This document shows, in pieces, positions 32,441 to 40,940 of a DNA stretch of 64,000 nt. The notes under the pieces were generated by a model that was not told where the DNA came from, ran no database searches, and was given only the letters and a program-made list of their open reading frames with translations. This DNA comes from Pseudomonas citri (lineage in GTDB: Bacteria; Pseudomonadota; Gammaproteobacteria; Pseudomonadales; Pseudomonadaceae), in the NCBI RefSeq assembly GCF_025336485.1, contig NZ_JAODAB010000022.1, positions 1 through 64,000 of the forward strand, read 5' to 3'. The position numbers and the translations under genes are program-made. The stretch's first letter is position 1, and each line of letters starts with the position of its first letter.

Positions 32441-33835
32441 ATGACCATCGCTGCCCTGATTGAAGAGCTGAAAACCCTGGTCGAGCCTGGCAAGGTCCTG
32501 ACCGATGCAGACTCCCTGAACGCTTATGGCAAGGACTGGACCAAGCATTTCGCCCCGGCACCGGTGGCCATCGTCTTTCCGAAAACCATCGAGCAAGTCC
32601 AGGCCATCGTGCGCTGGGCCAACGCGCACACGGTCGCGCTGGTGCCATCGGGCGGGCGCACCGGGCTCTCCGCCGCAGCCGTGGCGGCCCATGGCGAAGT
32701 GGTCGTGTCGTTCGACTACATGAACCAGATCCTCGACGTGAACCTCACCAACCGCACAGCGGTGTGCCAGCCCGGCGTAGTCACCGCACAACTGCAAAAC
32801 AAGGCCGAAGAACATGGCCTGTACTACCCGGTCGACTTCGCCTCGGCGGGCTCCAGCCAGATTGGTGGCAATATCGGCACCAATGCCGGCGGGATCAAGG
32901 TCATTCGCTATGGCATGACCCGCAACTGGGTGGCCGGCATGAAGGTCGTCACCGGCAAGGGCGACCTGCTGGAACTGAACAAGGACCTGGTCAAGAACGC
33001 CACCGGCTACGACCTGCGCCAGTTGTTCATCGGCGCCGAAGGCACCCTGGGCTTCGTGGTCGAGGCCACCATGCGCCTGGATCGTGCCCCGAAAAACCTC
33101 ACCGCCATGGTACTCGGCACCCCGGACTTCGATTCGATCATGCCGGTGCTGCACGCCTTCCAGGGCAAGCTCGACCTGACCGCCTTCGAATTCTTCTCCG
33201 ACAAGGCCCTCGCCAAGATCATGGGCCGTGGCGACGTGCCAGCACCGTTCGACACCGACTGCCCGTTCTACGTGCTGCTGGAATTCGAAGCCACCACCGA
33301 AGCAGTCGCCAACCACGCGCTGGAAACCTTCGAGCACTGCGTGGAGCAAGGCTGGGTGCTGGACGGCGTGATGAGCCAGAGCGAAACCCAGTTGCAGAAT
33401 CTGTGGAAACTGCGCGAGTACATCTCCGAAACCATTTCCCACTGGACGCCGTACAAGAACGACATTTCGGTGACCGTCTCGAAAGTCCCGGAATTCCTCA
33501 AGGAAATAGACGCGATCGTCGGCGAACACTACCCGGACTTCGAAGTTGTCTGGTACGGCCATATCGGCGATGGCAACCTGCACCTGAACATCCTCAAGCC
33601 GGAAAACCTGAGCAAGGATGAGTTCTTCGCCAAGTGTGCGACCGTGAACAAATGGGTCTTTGAAACCGTCGAGAAGTACAACGGTTCGATTTCCGCCGAA
33701 CATGGCGTGGGCATGACCAAGCGCGACTATCTGACTTATAGTCGCTCGCCAGTGGAGATCGAATACATGAAAGCGGTGAAAGCCGTGTTCGATCCGAACG
33801 GCATCATGAACCCAGGCAAGATTTTCGCGGTTTGA
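32441..33835 (+). CDS. D-2-hydroxyglutarate dehydrogenase (FAD-linked oxidase)
   Basis: A 464-residue FAD enzyme of the GlcD/D-lactate dehydrogenase family. The FAD-binding domain shows LVPSGGRTGLSAAAVAAHGE and SSQIGGNIGTNAGGIKVIRY; the C-terminal domain has the metal and substrate motif WYGHIGDGNLHLNILKP and SAEHGVGMTKR. In Pseudomonas stutzeri the enzyme next to SerA oxidises D-2-hydroxyglutarate to 2-oxoglutarate, pulling SerA forward. The divergent arrangement here suggests the same role. I chose ATG 32441 (MTIAALIEELKTLVEPGK); an ATG at 32417 is possible. Confidence 0.9.
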   Translation: MTIAALIEELKTLVEPGKVLTDADSLNAYGKDWTKHFAPAPVAIVFPKTIEQVQAIVRWANAHTVALVPSGGRTGLSAAAVAAHGEVVVSFDYMNQILDVNLTNRTAVCQPGVVTAQLQNKAEEHGLYYPVDFASAGSSQIGGNIGTNAGGIKVIRYGMTRNWVAGMKVVTGKGDLLELNKDLVKNATGYDLRQLFIGAEGTLGFVVEATMRLDRAPKNLTAMVLGTPDFDSIMPVLHAFQGKLDLTAFEFFSDKALAKIMGRGDVPAPFDTDCPFYVLLEFEATTEAVANHALETFEHCVEQGWVLDGVMSQSETQLQNLWKLREYISETISHWTPYKNDISVTVSKVPEFLKEIDAIVGEHYPDFEVVWYGHIGDGNLHLNILKPENLSKDEFFAKCATVNKWVFETVEKYNGSISAEHGVGMTKRDYLTYSRSPVEIEYMKAVKAVFDPNGIMNPGKIFAV

Positions 33836-33873
33836 TGCAAAAAACACCTGAACCCAAAAAGCAGGAGTCGGTA

Positions 33874-34539
33874 ATGAGCTATCAGCACCAATATGTCGAC
33901 GGTACCCGTATTCATTTCCCGGTAGGGAAATTGGTGTGCATTGGCCGTAACTACGCCGAACATGCAAAGGAACTGGATAACCCTGTGCCCACCGAGCCCT
34001 TGCTGTTCATCAAGCCGGGCAGTTGCGTGGTGCCACTGGAAGGTGGTTTCAGCATCCCGACCGAACGGGGCTCAGTGCACTACGAGGCAGAAATCGCCGT
34101 GCTGATTGGCAAACCCCTGTCGACCCGGCCGAGCGCCGAAGAAGTCCTGGACGCCATTTCCGGTTTCGCCCCGGCCCTGGACCTGACCCTTCGGGACAAG
34201 CAGGCCGAGCTCAAGGCCAAGGGCCTGCCCTGGGAAATCGCCAAGTCCTTCGACGGCGCGGCGGTGCTCGCGCCGTTCGTATCGAGCAGCACCTTCGCCG
34301 ACCTGACAGACATTCCCGTCCGCCTGACCATCAACGGTGAAGTGCGTCAGGACGGTAACAGCAACCTGATGCTCAACCCCATCGTGCCGATGATCCAGCA
34401 CATGGCCGGCTGCTTTTCGCTGCAGGCCGGCGATGTGATCCTCACCGGCACCCCGGCAGGCGTCGGACCGTTGAACGTGGGCGACGAGCTGGTGCTGGAG
34501 CTGCCCGGGACGAGCCGCTTCGAGAGCCACGTTCGCTGA
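33874..34539 (+). CDS. Fumarylacetoacetate hydrolase-family protein
   Basis: A 221-residue FAH-fold protein (YcgM/FAHD1-like), probably a cytosolic hydrolase or decarboxylase of acylpyruvates or oxaloacetate. Family landmarks are LVCIGRNYAEHAKEL, VHYEAEIAVLIGKPL with the metal-binding glutamates, and GDVILTGTPAGVGPLNVGDE. The start ATG at 33874 is preceded by GGAG. It follows the dehydrogenase by 38 bases and is probably cotranscribed, which would link it to 2-oxoacid clean-up. Confidence 0.88.
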   Translation: MSYQHQYVDGTRIHFPVGKLVCIGRNYAEHAKELDNPVPTEPLLFIKPGSCVVPLEGGFSIPTERGSVHYEAEIAVLIGKPLSTRPSAEEVLDAISGFAPALDLTLRDKQAELKAKGLPWEIAKSFDGAAVLAPFVSSSTFADLTDIPVRLTINGEVRQDGNSNLMLNPIVPMIQHMAGCFSLQAGDVILTGTPAGVGPLNVGDELVLELPGTSRFESHVR

Positions 34540-34552
34540 TCGCAACACGCAT

Positions 34553-34588
34553 ACCCGGTAGAAGCGAGCCTGTTCGCGCCTACCGGGT
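34553..34588. terminator. Hairpin after the FAH-family gene
   Basis: ACCCGGTAG (34553-34561) and CTACCGGGT (34580-34588) form a 9-bp stem, with an inner GCGA/TCGC pairing. It starts 14 bases after the stop codon. There is no T-run, so it may be a REP-like element serving as a 3' end. Confidence 0.45.
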
Positions 34589-34705
34589 TATCCATGGCGC
34601 CTCCATCCTTTACCGTTTTTTTCACATGCCATCCGGATAATTCCGGGGTTTGCGGTATCTGAACCAGTCATTCCCCCTCGCTGAATTTCCTGGAACGCAT
34701 CGCCA

Positions 34706-35638
34706 ATGGACAAAACCCAAACCCTATCGCCAGCCAAACCTGCCCGGCGCTTTCGCTTCGCCCTGCCCTGGTACACCGGGTTAACGCTGGTGGCGGCTGC
34801 GGCCTACGGCCTGGCATTCGCGATGCATTGGGATGACCGGGGCCTGCTCTGGGTAGCGGAGCAATTCGAAAGCCCGGCCCAACGCCAGGAAAGCGTCTGG
34901 CTGCCGGATTACCACGCCGTGATCGACGCCAAGCCGCTGCCCGGCATGGAGAAGGACGAAGCGTCCGATGTGACCTACAACCCACAGACCAAAACCCTGT
35001 TCGCCGTCATGGGCAAGAACCCATTCCTGGTGGAACTGACCCTGCAAGGCGACGTACTGCGCAAAATGCCACTGGTGGGCTGGAGCAACCCCGAAGGCGT
35101 GGCCTCCACGACCAATGGCCTGCTGGCGATTACCGACGAGCGTGATCACACGCTGTCGATCGTCCAGATCGATGCCAACACCCGCGAACTGAACCGCGCG
35201 GACTTCCCGACCTACGATCTCGGCCCTTCGCAGAACCAGAACAAGGGGTTCGAAGCGATTGCCTGGGACCCGCGCAATCAGCAATTGATCCTCGGCGAGG
35301 AACGCCCGCCGGCCCTGTTCACCTGGAAAAGTAACGGCAGCCAGTCGCTCGAGGGCAGTAAACAGCGCCATGCCAGCGATGAACTTGACCTGCGTAACCT
35401 CTCGGCCCTGGCGATCGATCCGCGCACCGGCCACATGCTGGCGCTTTCAGCCGACTCCCACCTGCTGCTGGAACTGGACGAAGAAGGCAAGCAGGTCAGC
35501 TTCATGACGTTGCTGGGTGGCTTCAATGGCCTTAAGGGAACGATCCCCCGCGCCGAAGGCATCGCCGCCGATGAGGCTGGCAACCTCTACATGGTCAGTG
35601 AGCCGAACCTGTTCTATCGTTTCGAAAAGCAACGCTAA
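34706..35638 (+). CDS. SdiA-regulated-family membrane-anchored beta-propeller protein, first copy
   Basis: A 310-residue protein of the SdiA-regulated family (PF06977). A basic N-terminus and one membrane segment (about residues 22-42, LPWYTGLTLVAAAAYGLAFA) suggest an anchor, followed by NHL-like propeller repeats such as EASDVTYNPQTKTLFAVMGK, VAYITDERDHTLSIV-like and AEGIAADEAGNLYMVSEPN. Function is unknown; the name comes from quorum-regulated Enterobacteria homologues. A paralogue follows 121 bases downstream. Confidence 0.83.
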   Translation: MDKTQTLSPAKPARRFRFALPWYTGLTLVAAAAYGLAFAMHWDDRGLLWVAEQFESPAQRQESVWLPDYHAVIDAKPLPGMEKDEASDVTYNPQTKTLFAVMGKNPFLVELTLQGDVLRKMPLVGWSNPEGVASTTNGLLAITDERDHTLSIVQIDANTRELNRADFPTYDLGPSQNQNKGFEAIAWDPRNQQLILGEERPPALFTWKSNGSQSLEGSKQRHASDELDLRNLSALAIDPRTGHMLALSADSHLLLELDEEGKQVSFMTLLGGFNGLKGTIPRAEGIAADEAGNLYMVSEPNLFYRFEKQR

Positions 35639-35759
35639 CGACAGTCCCTCTGTAGGATTATTCTTCCTTCGTTGTAGGGTGTGGCATACAGCCATTAAGC
35701 TTCAGTTCAGGCGGTCGTGGTATTTCCCACCGCCCTGATCCTATCCGAGCCCACCCCAC

Positions 35760-36677
35760 ATGCGTCGACTCGCCCGCCCCAAGCCCTTGATCCTGTTGTT
35801 AACGACAATCGCGTTGATCATCCTGATCGCCGCAGGGCAACACCTGCGCCTGTTCGAACGCGCCTGGTTCAACCTTGGCACCCTGTGGAAAACCACTCAC
35901 GAGCAAGCCATCGCCCTGGACCAATACCGGGTTGCGGTCGAGGCGCAGGTGATCGACGGCCTGGACGACGACGTGTCGGCGCTGACGTTCGATCCGGTAC
36001 GCCAAAGCCTGTTCACCGTCACTAACAAGAATGCCGAATTGGTCGAGCTGTCACTCGACGGCAAGATCCTGCGGCGCATCGCCTTGATCGGCTTCGGCGA
36101 TCCCGAGGCGGTGGAATTCATCAGCGAAGATATCTATGTCATCTCCGACGAGCGCCAGCAGCGGCTGATCAAGGTTCGCCTGGAAGACGACACGCGCTTC
36201 CTCGACGCGGCCGATGCCGAGCAAATGACCCTCGGCCTGCACATGACCCGCAACAAGGGGTTCGAAGGGTTGGCCTACGATTCCGTGGGCAAGCGGCTGT
36301 TCGTGGCCAAGGAGCGCGACCCGATGCTGATCTATGAAGTGCACGGGTTTCCTCATCACAATCCAGAAAAATCCTACGCGGTCCATGTCATCAACAACCC
36401 CAAGCGCGATGCCGGGCTGTTCGTGCGCGATCTTTCGAGCCTGCAATATGACGAGCGCAGCGGCCATCTGCTGGCGCTGTCCGAGGAGTCACGGTTGATT
36501 ATCGAGCTGGATATCGACGGCCGGCCGTTAAGCACCCTGTCGCTGAGCAAGGGCCGTCACGGCCTGCGGCAAACCGTGCCCCAGGCTGAAGGCCTGGCCA
36601 TGGACGACGATGGCAACCTGTATCTGGTGAGCGAGCCGAATCTGTTCTACGTCTTCAAGAAGACGCAGCTCGATTGA
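35760..36677 (+). CDS. SdiA-regulated-family membrane-anchored beta-propeller protein, second copy
   Basis: A 305-residue paralogue of the upstream gene. The N-terminal membrane segment is at about residues 9-27 (PLILLLTTIALIILIAAG). Shared propeller segments include VSALTFDPVRQSLFTVTNKN, NKGFEGLAYDSVGKRLFVAK and AEGLAMDDDGNLYLVSEPNL. The tandem arrangement suggests duplication with divergence, since the middle repeats differ considerably. The ligand or partner is unknown. Confidence 0.83.
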   Translation: MRRLARPKPLILLLTTIALIILIAAGQHLRLFERAWFNLGTLWKTTHEQAIALDQYRVAVEAQVIDGLDDDVSALTFDPVRQSLFTVTNKNAELVELSLDGKILRRIALIGFGDPEAVEFISEDIYVISDERQQRLIKVRLEDDTRFLDAADAEQMTLGLHMTRNKGFEGLAYDSVGKRLFVAKERDPMLIYEVHGFPHHNPEKSYAVHVINNPKRDAGLFVRDLSSLQYDERSGHLLALSEESRLIIELDIDGRPLSTLSLSKGRHGLRQTVPQAEGLAMDDDGNLYLVSEPNLFYVFKKTQLD

Positions 36678-36691
36678 TAAGAAGGCATCCC

Positions 36692-36762
36692 TGTGGCGAC
36701 AGCGCCGATCATTCAAGCATCGCCCGAATTACCGTGACAAGGGAGCTTGCTCCCTCGCCACA
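36692..36762. repeat. Degenerate TGTGGCGA-type inverted repeat with inner GGGAGC hairpin
   Basis: TGTGGCGA (36692-36699) and TCGCCACA (36755-36762) are distant inverted arms; next to the right arm GGGAGCTTGCTCCC forms a small palindrome (36741-36754). It looks like an eroded REPIN. It lies between convergent SdiA-regulated and rpiA genes. Confidence 0.55.
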
Positions 36763-36785
36763 AATGCATCCGTCACACCACCGGA

Positions 36786-37457
36786 TCAAGCCTTGAGAGT
36801 CTTAACCCCTTCAGCGGTCCCCAACAGCAGCACGTCCGCCGGGCGAGCCGCGAACAGGCCATTGGTGACCACGCCGACGATGGCGTTGATCTGGCTTTCC
36901 AGTTCAACCGGGTTAGTGATCTGCAAGTTGTGCACATCCAGGATGATGTTGCCGTTATCGGTCAGCACGCCTTCGCGATACACCGGATCGCCACCCAGCT
37001 TTACCAACTGGCGGGCCACATGGCTGCGCGCCATCGGGATGACTTCCACGGGCAGCGGGAACGTGCCGAGCACCGGCACCAGCTTGCTGGCGTCGGCGAT
37101 GCAGATGAAGGTCTTGGCCACGGCGGCGACGATCTTCTCGCGGGTCAGGGCCGCGCCTCCGCCCTTGATCAGGTTCAGGTGGGCGTCGCTTTCGTCGGCG
37201 CCGTCGATGTAGAACTCCAGGTCGCTCACGGTGTTGAGCTCGTACACCGGGATCCCGTGGCCCTTGAGGCGTGCGGCGGTGGCTTCGGAGCTGGCGACGG
37301 CGCCGTCGAATGCCCCCTTGTGTCGCGCCAGGGCGTCGATGAAGCAATTGGCCGTGGAGCCGGTGCCGACCCCGACGATGCTCTTGTCATCCAGTTTCGG
37401 GAGGATGAGGTCGACAGCAGCCTGGGCCACGGCCTGTTTGAGTTGATCCTGGGTCAT
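36786..37457 (-). CDS. rpiA: Ribose-5-phosphate isomerase A
   Basis: A 223-residue enzyme interconverting ribose 5-phosphate and ribulose 5-phosphate in the pentose phosphate pathway. Family motifs are VGVGTGSTANCFIDAL, the catalytic DGADESDAHLNLIKGGGAAL and LTREKIVAAVAKTFICIADA. The ATG at 37455-37457 gives MTQDQLKQAVAQAAVD; an in-frame upstream extension is intergenic. It is divergent from ilvA across 137 bases. Confidence 0.95.
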   Translation of the reverse strand: MTQDQLKQAVAQAAVDLILPKLDDKSIVGVGTGSTANCFIDALARHKGAFDGAVASSEATAARLKGHGIPVYELNTVSDLEFYIDGADESDAHLNLIKGGGAALTREKIVAAVAKTFICIADASKLVPVLGTFPLPVEVIPMARSHVARQLVKLGGDPVYREGVLTDNGNIILDVHNLQITNPVELESQINAIVGVVTNGLFAARPADVLLLGTAEGVKTLKA

Positions 37458-37594
37458 GCGGGCTCCGAAAGCGGGCAAGGAGTATGGAGGGGCGCGAGTA
37501 TAACCCAACAAAACCTCGGGATTCGTGTGGTCGCCCGGCCAAAAGCCGGGTTAGACTCCTTGGCCCTGCCCAACCCGCTCAGTGATGCTTTCCG

Positions 37595-39109
37595 ATGCTC
37601 GAACAGTACGTCAAGAAGATCCTCACCTCGCGCGTCTACGACGTTGCCGTAGAAACCCCATTGCAGAGCGCTCGCCAGCTCTCCGAACGGCTGGGCAACA
37701 GCATCTGGCTCAAGCGCGAGGACCTGCAACCGGTGTTCTCGTTCAAGATTCGCGGGGCCTACAACAAGCTCACCCAGCTCAGCGACGAAGAACGCGCCCG
37801 GGGCGTGGTCACGGCTTCGGCGGGCAATCACGCACAAGGCCTGGCCCTGGCGGCCAAGGTGCTGGGCGTCAAGGCCACCATCGTGATGCCCAAGACCACC
37901 CCGGAAATCAAGGTCGAAGGCGTGCGCTCGCGTGGCGGCAAAGTGGTGCTGCACGGCGATTCGTTCCCCGAAGCCCTGGCCTATTCGCTGAAACTGGTCG
38001 ACGAAAAGGGCTACGTCTACATCCACCCTTATGACGATCCCCACACCATTGCCGGGCAGGGCACGGTGGCGATGGAGATCCTGCGCCAGCACCCGGGTCG
38101 CCTGGATGCGATCTTCGTCCCGGTGGGCGGTGGCGGGTTGATCGCCGGGATCGCGGCCTACGTGAAATACCTGCGCCCGGACATCAAGGTCATCGGTGTC
38201 GAACCGGATGACTCCAATTGCCTGCAAGCGGCCATGGCCGCTGGCGAGCGCGTGGTGCTGCCAACCGTGGGGCTGTTCGCCGACGGCGTCGCCGTGGCGC
38301 AGATCGGCCAGCACACCTTCGATATCTGCAAGCACCATGTGGATGAAGTGATCACCGTCAGCACTGACGAGATCTGTGCCGCCATCAAGGATATCTACGA
38401 CGATACCCGCTCGATCACCGAACCTGCCGGTGCACTGGGCGTGGCGGGGATCAAGAAGTATGTCGAGTCGCGAGGCATCAGCGGCCAGACCCTGGTGGCC
38501 ATCGATTCCGGCGCCAACGTCAACTTCGACCGCCTGCGCCACGTCGCCGAACGCGCCGAGCTGGGCGAGGGTCGCGAGGCGATCATCGCGGTGACCATTC
38601 CCGAGAAACCGGGCAGCTTCAAGGCGTTCTGCGAAGCCATCGGCAAGCGCCAGATCACCGAATTCAACTACCGCTACAACACCGGCAGCGAAGCGCATAT
38701 TTTCGTCGGCGTGCAGACGCACCCGGAAAACGACCCGCGCGGCAAGCTGATCGCCAGCCTGACGGAACAAGGCTTCCCGGTGCTGGACCTGACCGACAAC
38801 GAACTGGCCAAGTTGCACATCCGCCACATGGTGGGCGGGCATGCGGCCCACGTCATCGACGAAGTGGTGCTGCGCTTCGAATTCCCGGAACGCCCGGGCG
38901 CGCTGTTCAACTTCCTCAACAAGCTGGGTGGGCGCTGGAACATCTCGATGTTCCATTACCGCAACCATGGCGCGGCGGATGGCCGTGTGGTCGCAGGCCT
39001 GCAAGTGCCCCACGAGGAACGCCACCTGGTGCCGGCGGCTCTGGAAGAAATCGGCTATCCATATTGGGATGAGAGCGATAATCCGGCCTATCAGCTGTTC
39101 CTGGGTTGA
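37595..39109 (+). CDS. ilvA: Threonine ammonia-lyase, biosynthetic
   Basis: A 504-residue PLP enzyme converting L-threonine to 2-oxobutanoate and ammonia, the first isoleucine-specific step. The PLP lysine is Lys51 in FSFKIRGAYNKL, and the phosphate-binding glycine loop is VGGGGLIAGIAAYVKYLRPD. Two C-terminal ACT-like regulatory regions (about 330-504; VTIPEKPGSFKAFCEAIG and FEFPERPGALFNFLNKLGG) fit feedback control by isoleucine. Confidence 0.95.
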   Translation: MLEQYVKKILTSRVYDVAVETPLQSARQLSERLGNSIWLKREDLQPVFSFKIRGAYNKLTQLSDEERARGVVTASAGNHAQGLALAAKVLGVKATIVMPKTTPEIKVEGVRSRGGKVVLHGDSFPEALAYSLKLVDEKGYVYIHPYDDPHTIAGQGTVAMEILRQHPGRLDAIFVPVGGGGLIAGIAAYVKYLRPDIKVIGVEPDDSNCLQAAMAAGERVVLPTVGLFADGVAVAQIGQHTFDICKHHVDEVITVSTDEICAAIKDIYDDTRSITEPAGALGVAGIKKYVESRGISGQTLVAIDSGANVNFDRLRHVAERAELGEGREAIIAVTIPEKPGSFKAFCEAIGKRQITEFNYRYNTGSEAHIFVGVQTHPENDPRGKLIASLTEQGFPVLDLTDNELAKLHIRHMVGGHAAHVIDEVVLRFEFPERPGALFNFLNKLGGRWNISMFHYRNHGAADGRVVAGLQVPHEERHLVPAALEEIGYPYWDESDNPAYQLFLG

Positions 39110-39152
39110 GAAAGCCGGCTAGGCTGTGAGCAAGACGTAAGGAAATCGAACA

Positions 39153-39578
39153 ATGGAAACGTTGACTGTGTTGAAGCTCGCTCACGTCATCGCCACCGCG
39201 CTCTTGCTGGCCGGCGCCCTGGGGCTGTCCGCCTGGGTCTGGCGCACGCGGCGCAATGGCGATGCCACGGCGGCCGCCCGCACACTGCAACGCCCGCGGT
39301 CGTTCATCTGGCTGGTGATGATCCTGGCATTGGTCAGCCTGCCCTTTACGGGCTGGTGGATGGTGCATCAGGTGGGTTGGCCGCTGGGACAGACCTGGTT
39401 GCTGGCCTCCAGCGTGCTCTACACCGTTGCAGCGCTGGCCGGCTTTTGGCTGCTGGCGCGGTTGAACAAGCTGCGCAAGGCACCCGCAGGTGGCGGGAAG
39501 TTCAGCTTTGCCTTGGCGCTGTTCAGCGTTGCCTGCTTTATCGCCATTGCGGGGCTGATGGGGGCCAAGCCGGTTTAA
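39153..39578 (+). CDS. DUF2269-family membrane protein
   Basis: A 141-residue protein with four predicted membrane segments (about 6-28, 50-70, 78-102 and 116-138), matching the DUF2269 pattern with LKLAHVIATALLLAGALGL, FTGWWMVHQVGWPLGQTWLL and a conserved histidine in the first segment. Function unknown. It follows ilvA by 43 bases and may share its transcript. A long hairpin ends the unit. Confidence 0.75.
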   Translation: METLTVLKLAHVIATALLLAGALGLSAWVWRTRRNGDATAAARTLQRPRSFIWLVMILALVSLPFTGWWMVHQVGWPLGQTWLLASSVLYTVAALAGFWLLARLNKLRKAPAGGGKFSFALALFSVACFIAIAGLMGAKPV

Positions 39579-39602
39579 GGTTCAGTGGAAGCAAGGCTTG
39601 CC

Positions 39603-39647
39603 CGCGATTGATTGTGGGAGCAAAGCTTGCTCCCACAATCAATCGCG
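39603..39647. terminator. 21-bp-arm perfect hairpin of the GTGGGAGC family between convergent genes
   Basis: The arms (39603-39623 and 39627-39647) pair perfectly over 21 bp around an AGC loop and contain TTGTGGGAGCAA. The stop codon of the HAD gene (39639-39641) lies inside the right arm, so the repeat has been accommodated in the gene end. It probably terminates transcripts from both sides. Confidence 0.75.
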
Positions 39648-40295
39648 CAACGAAATCACCGGCCAACCACGCTTCTGGGCCTCGGCCCGAAGATTCGGAT
39701 CCGGATCCACGGCCACCGGATGCGTCACCACTTCCAACAGCGCCAGATCGTTCATCGAATCGCTATAGAAATAACTGCCGTCGAGGGAATGGCCGGTCTC
39801 TTCCAGCCAGCGATTCAACCGGTGCACCTTGCCCTCGCGAAAACACGGGATGTCGGTGCTGCGTCCGCTGTAGCGTCCATCGATCATTTCGCACTCGGTG
39901 GCGATCAGGGTCTCGACCCCCAGGCGCTCGGCAATCGGTCCGGTGACGAAGCGGTTCGTGGCGGTGATGATCACCAACTTGTCCCCGGCGTCGCGGTGCT
40001 TTGCCAGCAACTCGATGGCCTGGGGCAGAACGATCGGCTCGATGCAGTCGCGCATGTAGTCCAGATGCCACTTTGCCAGCACCTCCATCTCGGTACGGCC
40101 AAGGATCTCCAGGCAGAAATTCAGGTACTCGGCGTTATCGAGCTTGCCGGCCAGGTAATCCTGGTAGAACTCGTCGTTGCGCGCCTTGTAGGTGACGGCG
40201 TCGAGGAACCCGCGCTCGCACAGGTAATCGCCCCACGCATGATCGCTATCGCCGCCCAGCAAGGTGTTGTCCAAGTCGAATAAAGCCAGCCGCAT
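39639..40295 (-). CDS. HAD-superfamily IB phosphatase
   Basis: A 218-residue phosphatase of the SerB/HAD-IB group. Motif I is FDLDNTLL with nucleophile Asp7 and acid/base Asp9, motif II is VIITATN, and motifs III/IV are GSYFYSDSMNDLALLEVV. Substrate unknown; histidinol-phosphate or phosphoserine-like substrates are possible. It is divergent from rppH, as in other pseudomonads. The final two codons overlap a long palindrome. Confidence 0.87.
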   Translation of the reverse strand: MRLALFDLDNTLLGGDSDHAWGDYLCERGFLDAVTYKARNDEFYQDYLAGKLDNAEYLNFCLEILGRTEMEVLAKWHLDYMRDCIEPIVLPQAIELLAKHRDAGDKLVIITATNRFVTGPIAERLGVETLIATECEMIDGRYSGRSTDIPCFREGKVHRLNRWLEETGHSLDGSYFYSDSMNDLALLEVVTHPVAVDPDPNLRAEAQKRGWPVISLRD

Positions 40296-40438
40296 TGCAG
40301 TTACTCGCTGAAATTTCTGAAGAAAGGCGTCCAGAATACGGACTTTTCACAAGAGTGCACATAAGCTAGGCAGGCGCGTTGCTGCTTTCACAACCTTTGT
40401 GGAACAATGCGGCGACATGCGTTTGCGAGGTTGTTGCC

Positions 40439-40918
40439 GTGATCGACCCCGATGGTTTCCGCCCCAATGTGGGGATCATTCTCACGAATGATGCAGGGCA
40501 GGTGCTATGGGCTCGCCGTATCAATCAAGACGCCTGGCAGTTTCCTCAAGGCGGGATCAACCCCCAGGAGACGCCGGAAGAGGCCTTGTACCGCGAGTTG
40601 AACGAAGAAGTGGGGCTGGAGCGAGAAGATGTCGAAATACTCGCCTGCACCCGCGGCTGGTTGCGCTATCGTTTGCCGCAACGCCTGGTCAGGACGCACA
40701 GCCAACCGCTGTGCATCGGCCAGAAGCAGAAATGGTTTCTCCTGCGCCTGATCTCCAATGAGCAGCGGGTGCGGATGGATTTGACCGGTAAACCGGAGTT
40801 CGATGGCTGGCGTTGGGTCAGCTATTGGTATCCGTTGGGCCAGGTGGTGACATTCAAGCGCGAGGTGTACCGGCGCGCCCTCAAAGAGCTTGCCCCGCGC
40901 CTGCTGACGCGCGACTGA
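40439..40918 (+). CDS. rppH: RNA pyrophosphohydrolase
   Basis: A 159-residue Nudix hydrolase that removes pyrophosphate from mRNA 5' ends and so starts RNase E-dependent decay. The Nudix box spans residues 38-60 (GGINPQETPEEALYRELNEE and VGL). The GTG start at 40439 gives MIDPDGFRPNVGIILTND, with GAGG nine bases upstream; upstream codons are open but unlike the family. It precedes ptsP by 22 bases, a gene order also found in E. coli (nudH-ptsP). Confidence 0.94.
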   Translation: MIDPDGFRPNVGIILTNDAGQVLWARRINQDAWQFPQGGINPQETPEEALYRELNEEVGLEREDVEILACTRGWLRYRLPQRLVRTHSQPLCIGQKQKWFLLRLISNEQRVRMDLTGKPEFDGWRWVSYWYPLGQVVTFKREVYRRALKELAPRLLTRD

Positions 40919-40940
40919 CGACGGAGTTCGACCCCGAGCC

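Noticed and set aside
32234..33967. Long open frame antisense to the D-2-hydroxyglutarate dehydrogenase
   Set aside because: The plus-strand gene has intact FAD motifs and known neighbours; the antisense product shows no family pattern.
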